NCBI GenBank assembly: GCA_964522165.1
Contig: CAZFVV010000024.1
Span: 1-54,707 of the forward strand
DNA length: 54,707 bases
From: JABWBP01 sp964522165
GTDB taxonomy: Bacteria > Calditrichota > Calditrichia > RBG-13-44-9 > J075
Reading direction: 5' to 3'
Of this stretch, positions 33,971 to 42,300 are shown one piece after another. The stretch's first letter is position 1. Every line of letters begins with the position of its first letter. A model generated the notes under the pieces. It searched no databases. It saw only the letters and a program-made list of their open reading frames with translations, and was not told the DNA's origin. The translations under genes were made by a program, and so were the position numbers.

Positions 33971-34269
33971 GGAATATTCCTCAAGGTTTTCAGAATATGC
34001 TCCCCCGCGGCTTCCAGGCTGAGGTGTTTCTGGGTGGCCGCCCCGGTATCGTGGATGATCCGCACCGGCCCGCCGCAGCGGGCGCACTGCACCTCCGCGG
34101 GATCGTTGCGCAGCAGGGTGGGCAGCAGGCTGCCCAGCGTATCCACTCCTAAGGGCCGCAGCTTCACGGTTCCTTCCTCATCGCGGTAGGCCTCCACCAG
34201 AATGTTGCTCTGCGCGAAAACCACCGCCTCTTCGCAGGCGCACTGGGGGTCCTGGCAGATATGTTTCAT
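33967..34269 (-). CDS. Small Cys-containing element protein
   Basis: A 100-aa protein with an N-terminal Cys group (CQDPQCAC) and a later CARCGG pair, probably one zinc site. No family is recognised. It overlaps the next gene by 4 bp (ATGA) and lies 4 bp after its upstream neighbour. Confidence 0.6.
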   Translation of the reverse strand: MKHICQDPQCACEEAVVFAQSNILVEAYRDEEGTVKLRPLGVDTLGSLLPTLLRNDPAEVQCARCGGPVRIIHDTGAATQKHLSLEAAGEHILKTLRNIP

Positions 34270-34273
34270 GATT

Positions 34274-34555
34274 TCATTCCTCCGGTTTGGGGCGGCTATG
34301 ACTTTCGTTGTCGCCGGTCAGTCTCAACAGAGCGCTGCCGATCTGCTGCGCGGCTTTCGCCCCCAACAGAATGGCGTTGGCGGCCTCCGCTGCCCGGCGC
34401 TGGCTGCGCAGCTCCTGGATGTGGCGAATCTCCGCCACGATCCGCCAGCCGCTGCTGAACAGTTTAGCGCCGCTGTCGATCAGGGCGGCTAACTCCTCCA
34501 ACGCCTGGGGAGAGAGCTCGAACACCAGGTTGACCTTCGGTTTGCGGTTTTTCAT
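34274..34555 (-). CDS. Small unrecognised element protein
   Basis: A 93-aa protein, basic at the N terminus and helical in the middle (SPQALEELAALIDSGAKLF), with an Ala-rich C-terminal half. No membrane helix is clear. Its ATG overlaps the stop of the gene upstream (ATGA). It resembles the small accessory proteins of mobile elements only in size and setting. Confidence 0.55.
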   Translation of the reverse strand: MKNRKPKVNLVFELSPQALEELAALIDSGAKLFSSGWRIVAEIRHIQELRSQRRAAEAANAILLGAKAAQQIGSALLRLTGDNESHSRPKPEE

Positions 34556-34845
34556 AGCGCCCCCTGCCCGTTTCGAGAGAGAAATTCGGCCAAACGATTC
34601 AGGATCAAGCTGCCTTTTTCCAGGTAGAAACCGTATTTCTGTTTCTCGAAGTGGTTTTTGGCGGCCAGGAAGAGGGTGGCCAGCAGCAGCGCCCCGCCGC
34701 CCAGGGCCAGCAGCCCGACGACCAACTCTTTTAATCCCACGGTCAGGTTCACGGTCTCCCGGGGCGCGGGCAGCCTCAAGACCTCTTGATACTCCTGCGC
34801 CAGCGTTTGCGCAGTCATCTCCTCACGATGTTGGGGATCGGGCAT
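34552..34845 (-). CDS. Small membrane protein of the element
   Basis: A 97-aa protein with one strong transmembrane helix (about 41-63, VVGLLALGGGALLLATLFLAA) and a basic stretch after it, which places the C terminus in the cytoplasm. No family is recognised. It is coupled to the next gene by a 4-bp overlap. Confidence 0.6.
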   Translation of the reverse strand: MPDPQHREEMTAQTLAQEYQEVLRLPAPRETVNLTVGLKELVVGLLALGGGALLLATLFLAAKNHFEKQKYGFYLEKGSLILNRLAEFLSRNGQGAL

Positions 34846-34931
34846 GGTTTCCTCTCCGTGTTAAGGGATAAAAAAAGCGAGCCCCGCAGGGCCCGCCGCT
34901 GATGATCCTCCCGGTTTACTCCTCGTCGGCG

Positions 34932-35282
34932 CTATTTGAAGGGCACGTCGTTGACCAGCTTGCGGGCGGTGCGTCGGGAAGCGATTTCGTCTTTCAGGCG
35001 CAGCCCCCCGGCGATCAAGCCGGAGAACGCGCCCAACACGATGAGCGCCTCAGTAGTTTTCTCCGCCAGCCGGGCCAGGCGGCCATTCAGGTTGGTCTGC
35101 CCATAGACCGGGAAGTAGGCCGGGCGGTTGTGCCAGACGTATTGCACCAGGTCTTCCATGGCTTTCTGGCGGCGCTGGTCTTCGCTGTGCTGATCAGCTT
35201 GCCCCCCTTCGGCGGCCGGGTCGGTCTTGCCAGTTTCGGCGGTTTTCTTCTTCGCGGGGTCCTGGGATGAATGGGTTGCCAT
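34932..35282 (-). CDS. Small element protein with hydrophobic C-terminal half
   Basis: A 116-aa protein: a charged, Lys/Asp/Gln-rich N-terminal 40 residues, a YVWHNRPAYFPVYGQ segment, and a moderately hydrophobic helix (about 78-95, EALIVLGAFSGLIAGGL). It may be a membrane-associated or phage-like holin-size protein; no family is recognised. GGAGGA lies 4-5 nt before its ATG. It heads the compact run of small genes. Confidence 0.55.
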   Translation of the reverse strand: MATHSSQDPAKKKTAETGKTDPAAEGGQADQHSEDQRRQKAMEDLVQYVWHNRPAYFPVYGQTNLNGRLARLAEKTTEALIVLGAFSGLIAGGLRLKDEIASRRTARKLVNDVPFK

Positions 35283-35543
35283 AGCGGATTCCTCCTGTTG
35301 TCGGGTTAAAGGATTGGTTGGGGAAATTCGGGTATTGCTCTTCAGAGTGTATATAACGGAAAAGGGCGGGGATTTGCCGCTTGCGCAGCGAATGCAATTC
35401 TCAGGAAAAGCTTGATTATTATGGGGAAAGTTATGAAAACAGTTCGGAAAATTTTGGGGAAGGTTCTATCCGGCTCCGGATTCCGGTGGAACCTCCTGAG
35501 CCTATCGCTTCTAGGAATCCATGGCTTCGCCAAAAGCGCATTC

Positions 35544-36350
35544 TTATTTTTCTAACAAACGCAGGAGATTTTCACGGGTTAGGAGATTGGGATCGACCCC
35601 GGATTCTAAGAATGGGCGTACATCGTTTGCCACGGGCTGCCAATCGGCGCTCTCAAGACGTTTGCGCACTTCCGCGCGCCAGGTATCTTCGTTTAACGGG
35701 CGGCCGCTCCAGCCGGTCTGTTGCAGCGCATTATTGAGCAAGACCAGGTTCGGCGCCGGCCAGGCGGGGTCGCTGAGATACCACAGCAAATCGTAAAGAT
35801 CGCGCCCTTTGAGATAGGAGCGCTGCAAGAGGGCGTGCAGCTTGCCGGCCAACAGCGAGGCGCGGTCGTGATGCTGCAAGTGCAGGGTGACATGGCGGCG
35901 TACTACCGTGGTATCCAGCGCCGCCCCGGCCGGGGGATTGGTATCCACCTCGATTTTAACCGCCATGATTTCCGCGCTGTGCGGCGACAAACCCAGTTCA
36001 TACAACAGGCCGGGAAAACGCACAAAGGCGCTGTGCACGGTCTTTTTGTCGCTGATTTTGAAGCTCACTGAATAACCCTCGGCGGTGAACTCTGTTCTCA
36101 CCGCCTCCAGGCAGCGGCGAAAATCGTAGCGGCCCCGGTCTTTCTCCAGCGCGAAATCCAGGTCTTCCGAATAGCGCGCGCTGGCGTACAAAAAGCGCAG
36201 CGCCGTGCCGCCGTGAAACGCCAGCGGGATCATGGCCCCGGCCCGCTGGAGCGCGCCCAAAATCCGCGCCTGCAAATATTCCCGCATCACGTTCCGGCCG
36301 TGGGCCGGCGTGGGGCTGGTACGAACGATCTCTGCGAGATGCTCTTTCAT
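35544..36350 (-). CDS. AbiEii-type nucleotidyltransferase toxin
   Basis: A 268-aa toxin of the AbiEii/AbiGii family. The nucleotidyltransferase core shows FHGGTALRFLYASARYSEDLDFAL (about 44-67), with the metal-binding DLD, followed by KISDKK and LLAGKLHALLQRSYLKGRDLYDLLWYL, typical of the family. Type IV AbiE toxins nucleotidylate targets in the cell, often tRNA. Its start overlaps the antitoxin stop (ATGA at 36347-36350). The system gives phage abortive infection and element maintenance. Confidence 0.9.
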   Translation of the reverse strand: MKEHLAEIVRTSPTPAHGRNVMREYLQARILGALQRAGAMIPLAFHGGTALRFLYASARYSEDLDFALEKDRGRYDFRRCLEAVRTEFTAEGYSVSFKISDKKTVHSAFVRFPGLLYELGLSPHSAEIMAVKIEVDTNPPAGAALDTTVVRRHVTLHLQHHDRASLLAGKLHALLQRSYLKGRDLYDLLWYLSDPAWPAPNLVLLNNALQQTGWSGRPLNEDTWRAEVRKRLESADWQPVANDVRPFLESGVDPNLLTRENLLRLLEK

Positions 36351-36988
36351 AGTGTTTCGTACTCGCTGGCTTCCGCAGCCGCCAGTTCTGCAACGAAGGC
36401 TGCCGCGCGCTGCAATTTGGGCTTGCCGGCGAGGGCCGCCAGCCTGAGGAGTTCTTCCAGGTCCAGTTGTTCCAGGTTTTGCAGGCGCAACTCCCGCAGG
36501 TACGAAGGAGAATCCGCACCGGGGTGCAAATGGATTAAATCGAGCAACGCTTTCTCCGGCGCGGCGATAAAAGCCTTCTGGCCCTTGGCCGCTTCCACCT
36601 GGCGATAACCGCGCAGCAATTCGCTTTTCAGATGGTAGAACTCAAAGATACCGAACGGGGTCTGCCAGCGCGCCGGGCGGCCGGGGGCGACGCTGGTCAC
36701 CGTGGGCACGTATTCGGGAATGAGGCCGTAGTAGGCCAGGGCAGACTGGCAACTGACGTAGGAGCCGCGCACCATTCGATTGGCGAGGAGGAAAGGATGA
36801 GGCTTGACTTTCTGAAACGGCGGCGCCAGGGCATACAACCCTCGCCGCAATTGATAGAGCTTGCCATTAGCGGTCCAGCGCGAAAGCTGCCGCCGCACGT
36901 CCGCCGGATCAACCGTTCCGCTCAAGAGCAGGCCGGTCTCGAAAACCGGCTCATCCCCGGCAATTTTAACCAGTTCGCTAAATTCCAT
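36347..36988 (-). CDS. AbiEi-type antitoxin/transcription regulator
   Basis: A 213-aa protein of the AbiEi family. The N-terminal winged-helix part has VRRQLSRWTANGKLYQLRRGLYAL (about 31-54), and the rest follows the AbiEi pattern PHPFLLANRMVRGSYVSCQSALAYYGLIPE. It acts as repressor of the operon and antitoxin. It is directly upstream of the AbiEii toxin with a 4-bp overlap. Confidence 0.88.
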   Translation of the reverse strand: MEFSELVKIAGDEPVFETGLLLSGTVDPADVRRQLSRWTANGKLYQLRRGLYALAPPFQKVKPHPFLLANRMVRGSYVSCQSALAYYGLIPEYVPTVTSVAPGRPARWQTPFGIFEFYHLKSELLRGYRQVEAAKGQKAFIAAPEKALLDLIHLHPGADSPSYLRELRLQNLEQLDLEELLRLAALAGKPKLQRAAAFVAELAAAEASEYETL

Positions 36989-37529
36989 GACGATAAAATA
37001 CCATAAATGGCAACTTGATGCAATGGTTTAGATGAAAAAAAGGCATTTTCAGGGTAGGGACTCAGGGATAATGATGCGAGGCCGGGATGCTTGATAGGAT
37101 ATAACGCGCTGAGGGGATGAACGAGGGGATTGTGTCAGCCACCGATATTTACGAATTTTCCCGGTGTAATACGTTTAATGGTAATGATTCAAGAGGCATT
37201 CTTTTGCCGAAAGCTTTAAGAATTGCAGCACCTGTTCTTTCTGAACCGCCGGGAAATGATCCAGAAATCCCTCGATATCATAACCGCCTCCCAGGTAATC
37301 GAGAAGGCATTTACCCGGAACCCGGGTTCCTTTGAAAACTGGGGTTCTTCCGATCGCAGGAGCGATGACTTAGCCATCTGCCCGCGGAAAAACTTAGTTA
37401 TAGGATGGTAATAGCCTGGTGGGTTTTGTAATGCTTCTTGTTTATTCACTGAGGAGGGGAGAAAATATTCGTTCAAGCTTTCAGTTCTTGACTTTTGCGG
37501 AAGCAGTAGATGTTCTCATATTTTTCGGC
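36989..37529. other. Gap with DUF433 remnant
   Basis: It holds the abiE promoter region and a disrupted DUF433 gene. No intact gene was seen. Confidence 0.6.
37175..37369 (-). pseudogene. DUF433-domain remnant
   Basis: The leftward frame reads IGRTPVFKGTRVPGKCLLDY and then GGYDIEGFLDHFPAVQKEQVLQFL, the DUF433 (antitoxin-like) pattern. A TAA just before this frame and no start codon leave it without an N terminus; the missing residues lie partly in another frame (37216-37476). It is therefore a frameshifted gene or a fragment, near the AbiE pair. Confidence 0.7.
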
Positions 37530-38168
37530 TTATAACCAAAAAGAGAAACAGGTTTCGTGTTTTAGAATGATTGCGGCCAACTGCTGTCCTACAAATTCAA
37601 AATAATTTTCCCCCTCTTTTCCGCAGAAATTTTTGTGGCTTGTTAAAAATTTTCCCCGGGCGATGCTAACATGGAGCAAGGGTAAAAGATTTATTCTATC
37701 AGGCTCAAATTCCGAAATTCGTTGTTTGAACTCAATTCCTAATTTTGTTGTATCCCAGTATCCATAATTTCTTTCGGGGTTTTGTTCTAACGCTCTACGA
37801 CAAAATTCGAAAGCAAACGCCCCAAAACTTATTACAAGTATAGGATTCTTATCTGCAAGAGACTCTCGAAATTCCTTCAATTCCTCAACGATATGTTTGT
37901 CATACCACTTTTTCCCAATATCCGACGAATCCGGCTTACCGCTGGCATCTTCTACTGCATTCCGTATATAAAATTGCTTAGTATCAATCCTACTTCTGTC
38001 CGCATGAAAGACGTTTTCCTGAACGACTTCAAGAATCGGGGTTAGAATATTGTGCCGCACGGGGTGCCGGGGGTCTAAAGGATGATGGAGATATTTATCC
38101 CAGTTTTCCGGATTGGAATCACCAATCAACCAGACTTGCGAATCAAGAGTTCCGTCTTCTTTTTCCAT
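37530..38168 (-). CDS. Unrecognised protein, weakly uracil-DNA-glycosylase-like
   Basis: A 212-aa protein with VWLIGDSNPENWDKYL near the N terminus and LLPLLHVSIARG near the C terminus, placed like the two active-site motifs of the uracil-DNA glycosylase fold, but neither matches a catalytic motif well. This is a weak hint only. The gene sits 13 bp from the next one and next to the AbiE and R-M genes, so a defence-related role is plausible. Confidence 0.5.
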   Translation of the reverse strand: MEKEDGTLDSQVWLIGDSNPENWDKYLHHPLDPRHPVRHNILTPILEVVQENVFHADRSRIDTKQFYIRNAVEDASGKPDSSDIGKKWYDKHIVEELKEFRESLADKNPILVISFGAFAFEFCRRALEQNPERNYGYWDTTKLGIEFKQRISEFEPDRINLLPLLHVSIARGKFLTSHKNFCGKEGENYFEFVGQQLAAIILKHETCFSFWL

Positions 38169-38181
38169 TCTTCAGCCAAAA

Positions 38182-39276
38182 TCAAAATCCCTGGGGTACC
38201 AGACCTAAACGATTAATTGATTCATTTACGGCGGACAGGGCTTCATGATTTTCCAAAACCTCTTTATAATTCCAATATTTTAGCTTCTTCCCCAAATCGC
38301 CGACATTAAAAGCATGTTTGCGGATTCTTTCCAATTGTTTTTCATCGGAGACAGCCACCACCCCCTGAACCGCCGGATTGTTCATCGATTTAAGGAGGTT
38401 CAGAATCAGGCTGTCGATTGATCCTTTGGTTTGTACCTCAAATACATAGATAACCCGCCCCATATTGCCGATGGTCGCCTCCCAAATCGCATCCACTTTG
38501 GAGCCTTCCGCCACTTTAATCTCTACCTGTGCCTTAAATCCGAGCCATTGTCCGATGTCGGCGATTTTATCACGAATTTCATCATGAATAAAATCCGAAG
38601 TCTCATCAGGTTCTTCCTCGATCGTGTCCGGGAGATTCTTGTCACGTTCTTTGGTGAAAAGCTGGCTTAAATTTTCCTCCACCTGCAATTGGTCCCAGAT
38701 AAAATAATCAACGGTCAGAAGATTTGCGTCTTTGATACCAAAATTCCGCAGCTCATCAACAATTTTTTGGATTGCTTGTGAAAGCGCTTTGTATCGCTTG
38801 CCGGTCACCTGGTAATTGTAGCGGGGCAAATCCTTAAATCCGAGGTAATTGAGTCCAACATAGGCTCGCCGGTTCCAGATCATGAATTCATCCGGATGCA
38901 CGTGACAAAGAATTTCACTCATCATTGCCGGGCCCACCCCTTTAATCTTTTTGCGGAAAGAATCCCAGCGTTTGCTGATATCTTCTTCACCCCAGACCAG
39001 TTCCGCCAGTTCCTTGCGAACGATTTTCAGGTCATGTTCCTGAAGCAGTTTATCAACGACGTAATGCTTATTCCCCCAGATTAGCATCGCCCACAGTTTA
39101 CTCAAATACTCGTAAAGCTCTTCCTCATTCATTTCTAAAAGTTTATCACGAGTCCAGGATTGATAATATTCTACCCGCTCTTTCCTGTCTTTGAGATCTT
39201 CGGCATAACTTTCGTCATGTTCTTCCTGGTGTTTTTTATAAATTTTAATGTGTTTGTGGAGGAGTTCAAGATTCAT
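38182..39276 (-). CDS. HhH and PD-(D/E)XK-type protein
   Basis: A 364-aa protein with a helix-hairpin-helix DNA-contact motif (KKIKGVGPAMMSEIL, 109-123) in a DNA-glycosylase-like N-terminal half, and a C-terminal domain that fits the PD-(D/E)XK nuclease superfamily: VDAIWEA (D262) and VIYVFEVQTK (E280, Q282, K284). The catalytic pattern is D...QxK, as in Mrr-like nucleases. It lies 35 bp after hsdR and just upstream of the UDG-like gene. It may be an accessory restriction nuclease acting on modified or damaged DNA. Confidence 0.6.
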   Translation of the reverse strand: MNLELLHKHIKIYKKHQEEHDESYAEDLKDRKERVEYYQSWTRDKLLEMNEEELYEYLSKLWAMLIWGNKHYVVDKLLQEHDLKIVRKELAELVWGEEDISKRWDSFRKKIKGVGPAMMSEILCHVHPDEFMIWNRRAYVGLNYLGFKDLPRYNYQVTGKRYKALSQAIQKIVDELRNFGIKDANLLTVDYFIWDQLQVEENLSQLFTKERDKNLPDTIEEEPDETSDFIHDEIRDKIADIGQWLGFKAQVEIKVAEGSKVDAIWEATIGNMGRVIYVFEVQTKGSIDSLILNLLKSMNNPAVQGVVAVSDEKQLERIRKHAFNVGDLGKKLKYWNYKEVLENHEALSAVNESINRLGLVPQGF

Positions 39277-39310
39277 GTTTTTTCCTTTTTCATTTTTATA
39301 TGCTCAGCGC

Positions 39311-42295
39311 CTAATAATACTCCTTGATATACGCATACGCCCGCTCAAACAATACCTGGTCCTTATGCAGTTTGTATTTCAACAAGGTTTTGCGGAGTGA
39401 TTTCTGCACTTCCCGTTCGCCGGATGTAGTGGTCTGCCAGCCGGGAAAGCGCACCACCTTGACAATGGCGTCGATGTCATTGACGATCCGCTCCACCACC
39501 GCCGGGGTTTGGTCGGTTTTCATTTCCAGGAATAATTCCGTGAGAGCCGCTTTAGCGGATTTTTGTTCCTCTAAGCTAAGCAATTCCTTCTCTGCTTGAA
39601 CGGTATCTTTAGCCAATTTGCACAACTCTTTAACAAATTCGATACTGGAGATCAGACCTTTTTCTGCCCGATCCCGGAGTTCCTCTAAACGCTCACTTAG
39701 TTTCTTAAACTCAGGATTTCCCGCGTATTTTTTGAAGCGCTTAATCAGTTCCTTTGCCAGTTTTTTGACTTTGGCGGCGCTGGGATTATTAAAAATATCG
39801 TCGATCACCTCGGCATCCAGCACAAATTCTTCCAGGTCGTCATGAATTCCTTTCACATGGATGTTTTCATGGATCAACTTGGTGGTTTGCGCTCCCAGGG
39901 AATGCCAGAGCAGCTTGCCGATATTATCCACCGCCGGGCGCACCGATTGATACACCTCAGTCAGCCAGCGGTAATCACTCTGGTACTGATCCAACGCCCG
40001 GTCCGGCGAGAGCGACTCCCACAGTTTCGCCAGAAAAGTATAATCCCGCGCAAAAGCGTCGCGTTTTTCATCCGTATTAATGCAATCCTGCGCCGCTTGC
40101 AGACCTTCAAAACCCTCAACGGTGCGATCTACCGCGGGAAAGTGTTTCAGGCAATCCGCCACCGCCTTGGGCAGTTGCTCGCGCAATTCCTGCAAATTGG
40201 TAATGACTTTTTTGACGCTCTCCTCATCGAATTGCAGCGCTTCCGCGGCGTCATCAAACACCCCGAAATAATCCACGATGCGCCCGAATGACTTGTGGGG
40301 ATACAGTCGGTTGGTGCGGCAAATCGCCTGCAACAAGGTATGGTCTTTCAGCGATTTATCGAGGTACATGGTCTGCAAAATCGGGGAGTCGAAACCGGTG
40401 AGCAGTTTGGCGGTGACGATCAAAAACTTCAGCGGGGAATCTTTATCGTTGTATTGTTCGATGATTTTTTCCTGCTGATCTTTATCCATTCCCCATTGTT
40501 GCTTGAATTTTAGGGTATCATTGGGATTGGTGGAGATAACCACCGCGCTGGCTTCCGGTTCCAGCAATTTGTCGAGCTCTGCTTTATACAACACGCAGGC
40601 AAAACGGTCCGGGGTGACGATCAGCCCTTTGAACCCGGCGGGGGCCAGTTTTTCCCGGTAATGTCTGGCAATATCTGCTACAATGGTCTGCACCCGTTCC
40701 GGCGATTTCAGAAAAACCGCCATTTTCGCAGCCCGGCGGCTCAGGGCATCCGCTTCTTCATCGCTGAGGGCGGCGGCTTCGGTCAGTTCCCGGAAGCTCT
40801 CATCAATGGCGGTTTTATCCACGTGCAAATCCACCAGGCGCGGTTCAAAGTGCAGCGGCAGGGTAGCCCGGTCGCGCAGGGAATCCTGAAACGTATAGCG
40901 CGACATATACCCGCCCGGGTCGCTCTCCGCCCCGAAAGCCCAGAAGGTGTTTTTATCGGCCTTGTTAATGGGAGTGCCGGTGAGGCCGAACAGAAAGGCG
41001 TTGGGCAGGGCGGCGCGCATTTTCCGCCCCAAATCCCCTTCCTGGGTGCGGTGGGCTTCGTCCACCATCACGATGATGTTGTCGCGGGGATTCATATCCG
41101 GGTACGCATCCTTGAACTTGTGGATGGTGGTGATGATGATCTTGCGGGTATCTTTTTCTAACAGATCGTGCAGTTCTTTGATGCTCTCGGCGGCGATGAG
41201 ATTGGGCACATCCGCGGCGTTGAAGGTGCCGGTAATCTGGGTATCCAGGTCGATGCGGTCAACGATGATCAGCACCGTGGGGCTTTTCAAATCCGCGGTT
41301 TTGCGCAGTTTCTGGGCCGCAAAGAGCATCAACAGGGATTTGCCGGAACCCTGGAAATGCCACACCAGCCCCTTTTTGATGCGCCCTTCCAGCACCCGCT
41401 CCACGATCTTGTTGGCGCCTTCGTACTGCTGGTAGCGGCAGACCACTTTGATGCGCCGTTTCTTTTTGTCGGAAGAATAGAGCGCGAAATGCTGCAAAAT
41501 ATCCAGCAGCCGGCGGGGATGCAGCAGGTCATCGACTTCTTTCCCTACCTCGGTCAGACCCAGTTGGTAGGCCAGCTCCCCTTTTTCCGATTCCAGCCGC
41601 CAGGGCGACCACAGTTCCAGGGGGCAGCGCACCGGGCCGTAAAACAGTTCTTTGCCCTCGGTGGCAAAGGAGAAAAGATTGGGCACGAACAGGTGCGGCA
41701 CCGCGTTCTCATAAATGTTGTGAATCTCGTGCGCCCCATCCAGCCAGGAGACCGAGGGGCGGATGGGCGTTTTGGCCTCCCCCACCACTAAGGGAATGCC
41801 GTTGACCAGCAGCGCGAGATCCGGAATCTTGGTCTCCCGGTAATGCACCCGGTATTGGTTGGTGACGATAAAGCTGTTGTTCTCCAAATGCTCAAAATCG
41901 ATCAGGCGCACCGGCACGTGGCGGTTGTTAGGGCCGAAGGGCATGGTTTTGTCGCCCAGCAGCCAGAGGGAAAATTCCTCGTTGGCGCGCACCAGCCCGG
42001 TGTGGCTGACGGAAATGAGAATTGCCCGCAGCTTGTAGATCACCTCATCGGCGCGCTCCGGTTTTTGGGCAATCTCCGGGTTGATGCAGATCAGCGCCCG
42101 GCGCAGTTCGCTCTCTACCAGCACCTCGTTAACGATCCGCTCCAGCTCCCCCGCCTCCCGGTAGCGCCAGAACTTGCCGTATTTTGGGGGGTTTTCCTTC
42201 ACCGCGGCGATCTCCGCCGGGGCGGCGTTGAGGTTGACCCCGCTGAGGCGGTGGATGAGATAATACTCGACGCTGTTGAGTTCGGTGAAGGGCAT
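39311..42295 (-). CDS. hsdR: Type I restriction endonuclease subunit HsdR
   Basis: A 994-aa R subunit. The N-terminal PD-(D/E)XK nuclease has PDLALLVNGIPLVVGEAKTP (about 158-177, with EAK). The SF2 translocase has FQGSGKSLLM (Walker A, about 313-322), VDEAHRTQEG (DEAH, about 411-420), GLTGTP and ICRTNR. The C-terminal region is helical for subunit contact. It cuts unmodified DNA with HsdM and HsdS. It is the last gene of hsdM2-hsdM1-hsdS-hsdR, 5 bp after hsdS. Confidence 0.97.
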   Translation of the reverse strand: MPFTELNSVEYYLIHRLSGVNLNAAPAEIAAVKENPPKYGKFWRYREAGELERIVNEVLVESELRRALICINPEIAQKPERADEVIYKLRAILISVSHTGLVRANEEFSLWLLGDKTMPFGPNNRHVPVRLIDFEHLENNSFIVTNQYRVHYRETKIPDLALLVNGIPLVVGEAKTPIRPSVSWLDGAHEIHNIYENAVPHLFVPNLFSFATEGKELFYGPVRCPLELWSPWRLESEKGELAYQLGLTEVGKEVDDLLHPRRLLDILQHFALYSSDKKKRRIKVVCRYQQYEGANKIVERVLEGRIKKGLVWHFQGSGKSLLMLFAAQKLRKTADLKSPTVLIIVDRIDLDTQITGTFNAADVPNLIAAESIKELHDLLEKDTRKIIITTIHKFKDAYPDMNPRDNIIVMVDEAHRTQEGDLGRKMRAALPNAFLFGLTGTPINKADKNTFWAFGAESDPGGYMSRYTFQDSLRDRATLPLHFEPRLVDLHVDKTAIDESFRELTEAAALSDEEADALSRRAAKMAVFLKSPERVQTIVADIARHYREKLAPAGFKGLIVTPDRFACVLYKAELDKLLEPEASAVVISTNPNDTLKFKQQWGMDKDQQEKIIEQYNDKDSPLKFLIVTAKLLTGFDSPILQTMYLDKSLKDHTLLQAICRTNRLYPHKSFGRIVDYFGVFDDAAEALQFDEESVKKVITNLQELREQLPKAVADCLKHFPAVDRTVEGFEGLQAAQDCINTDEKRDAFARDYTFLAKLWESLSPDRALDQYQSDYRWLTEVYQSVRPAVDNIGKLLWHSLGAQTTKLIHENIHVKGIHDDLEEFVLDAEVIDDIFNNPSAAKVKKLAKELIKRFKKYAGNPEFKKLSERLEELRDRAEKGLISSIEFVKELCKLAKDTVQAEKELLSLEEQKSAKAALTELFLEMKTDQTPAVVERIVNDIDAIVKVVRFPGWQTTTSGEREVQKSLRKTLLKYKLHKDQVLFERAYAYIKEYY

Positions 42296-42300
42296 AAAAA

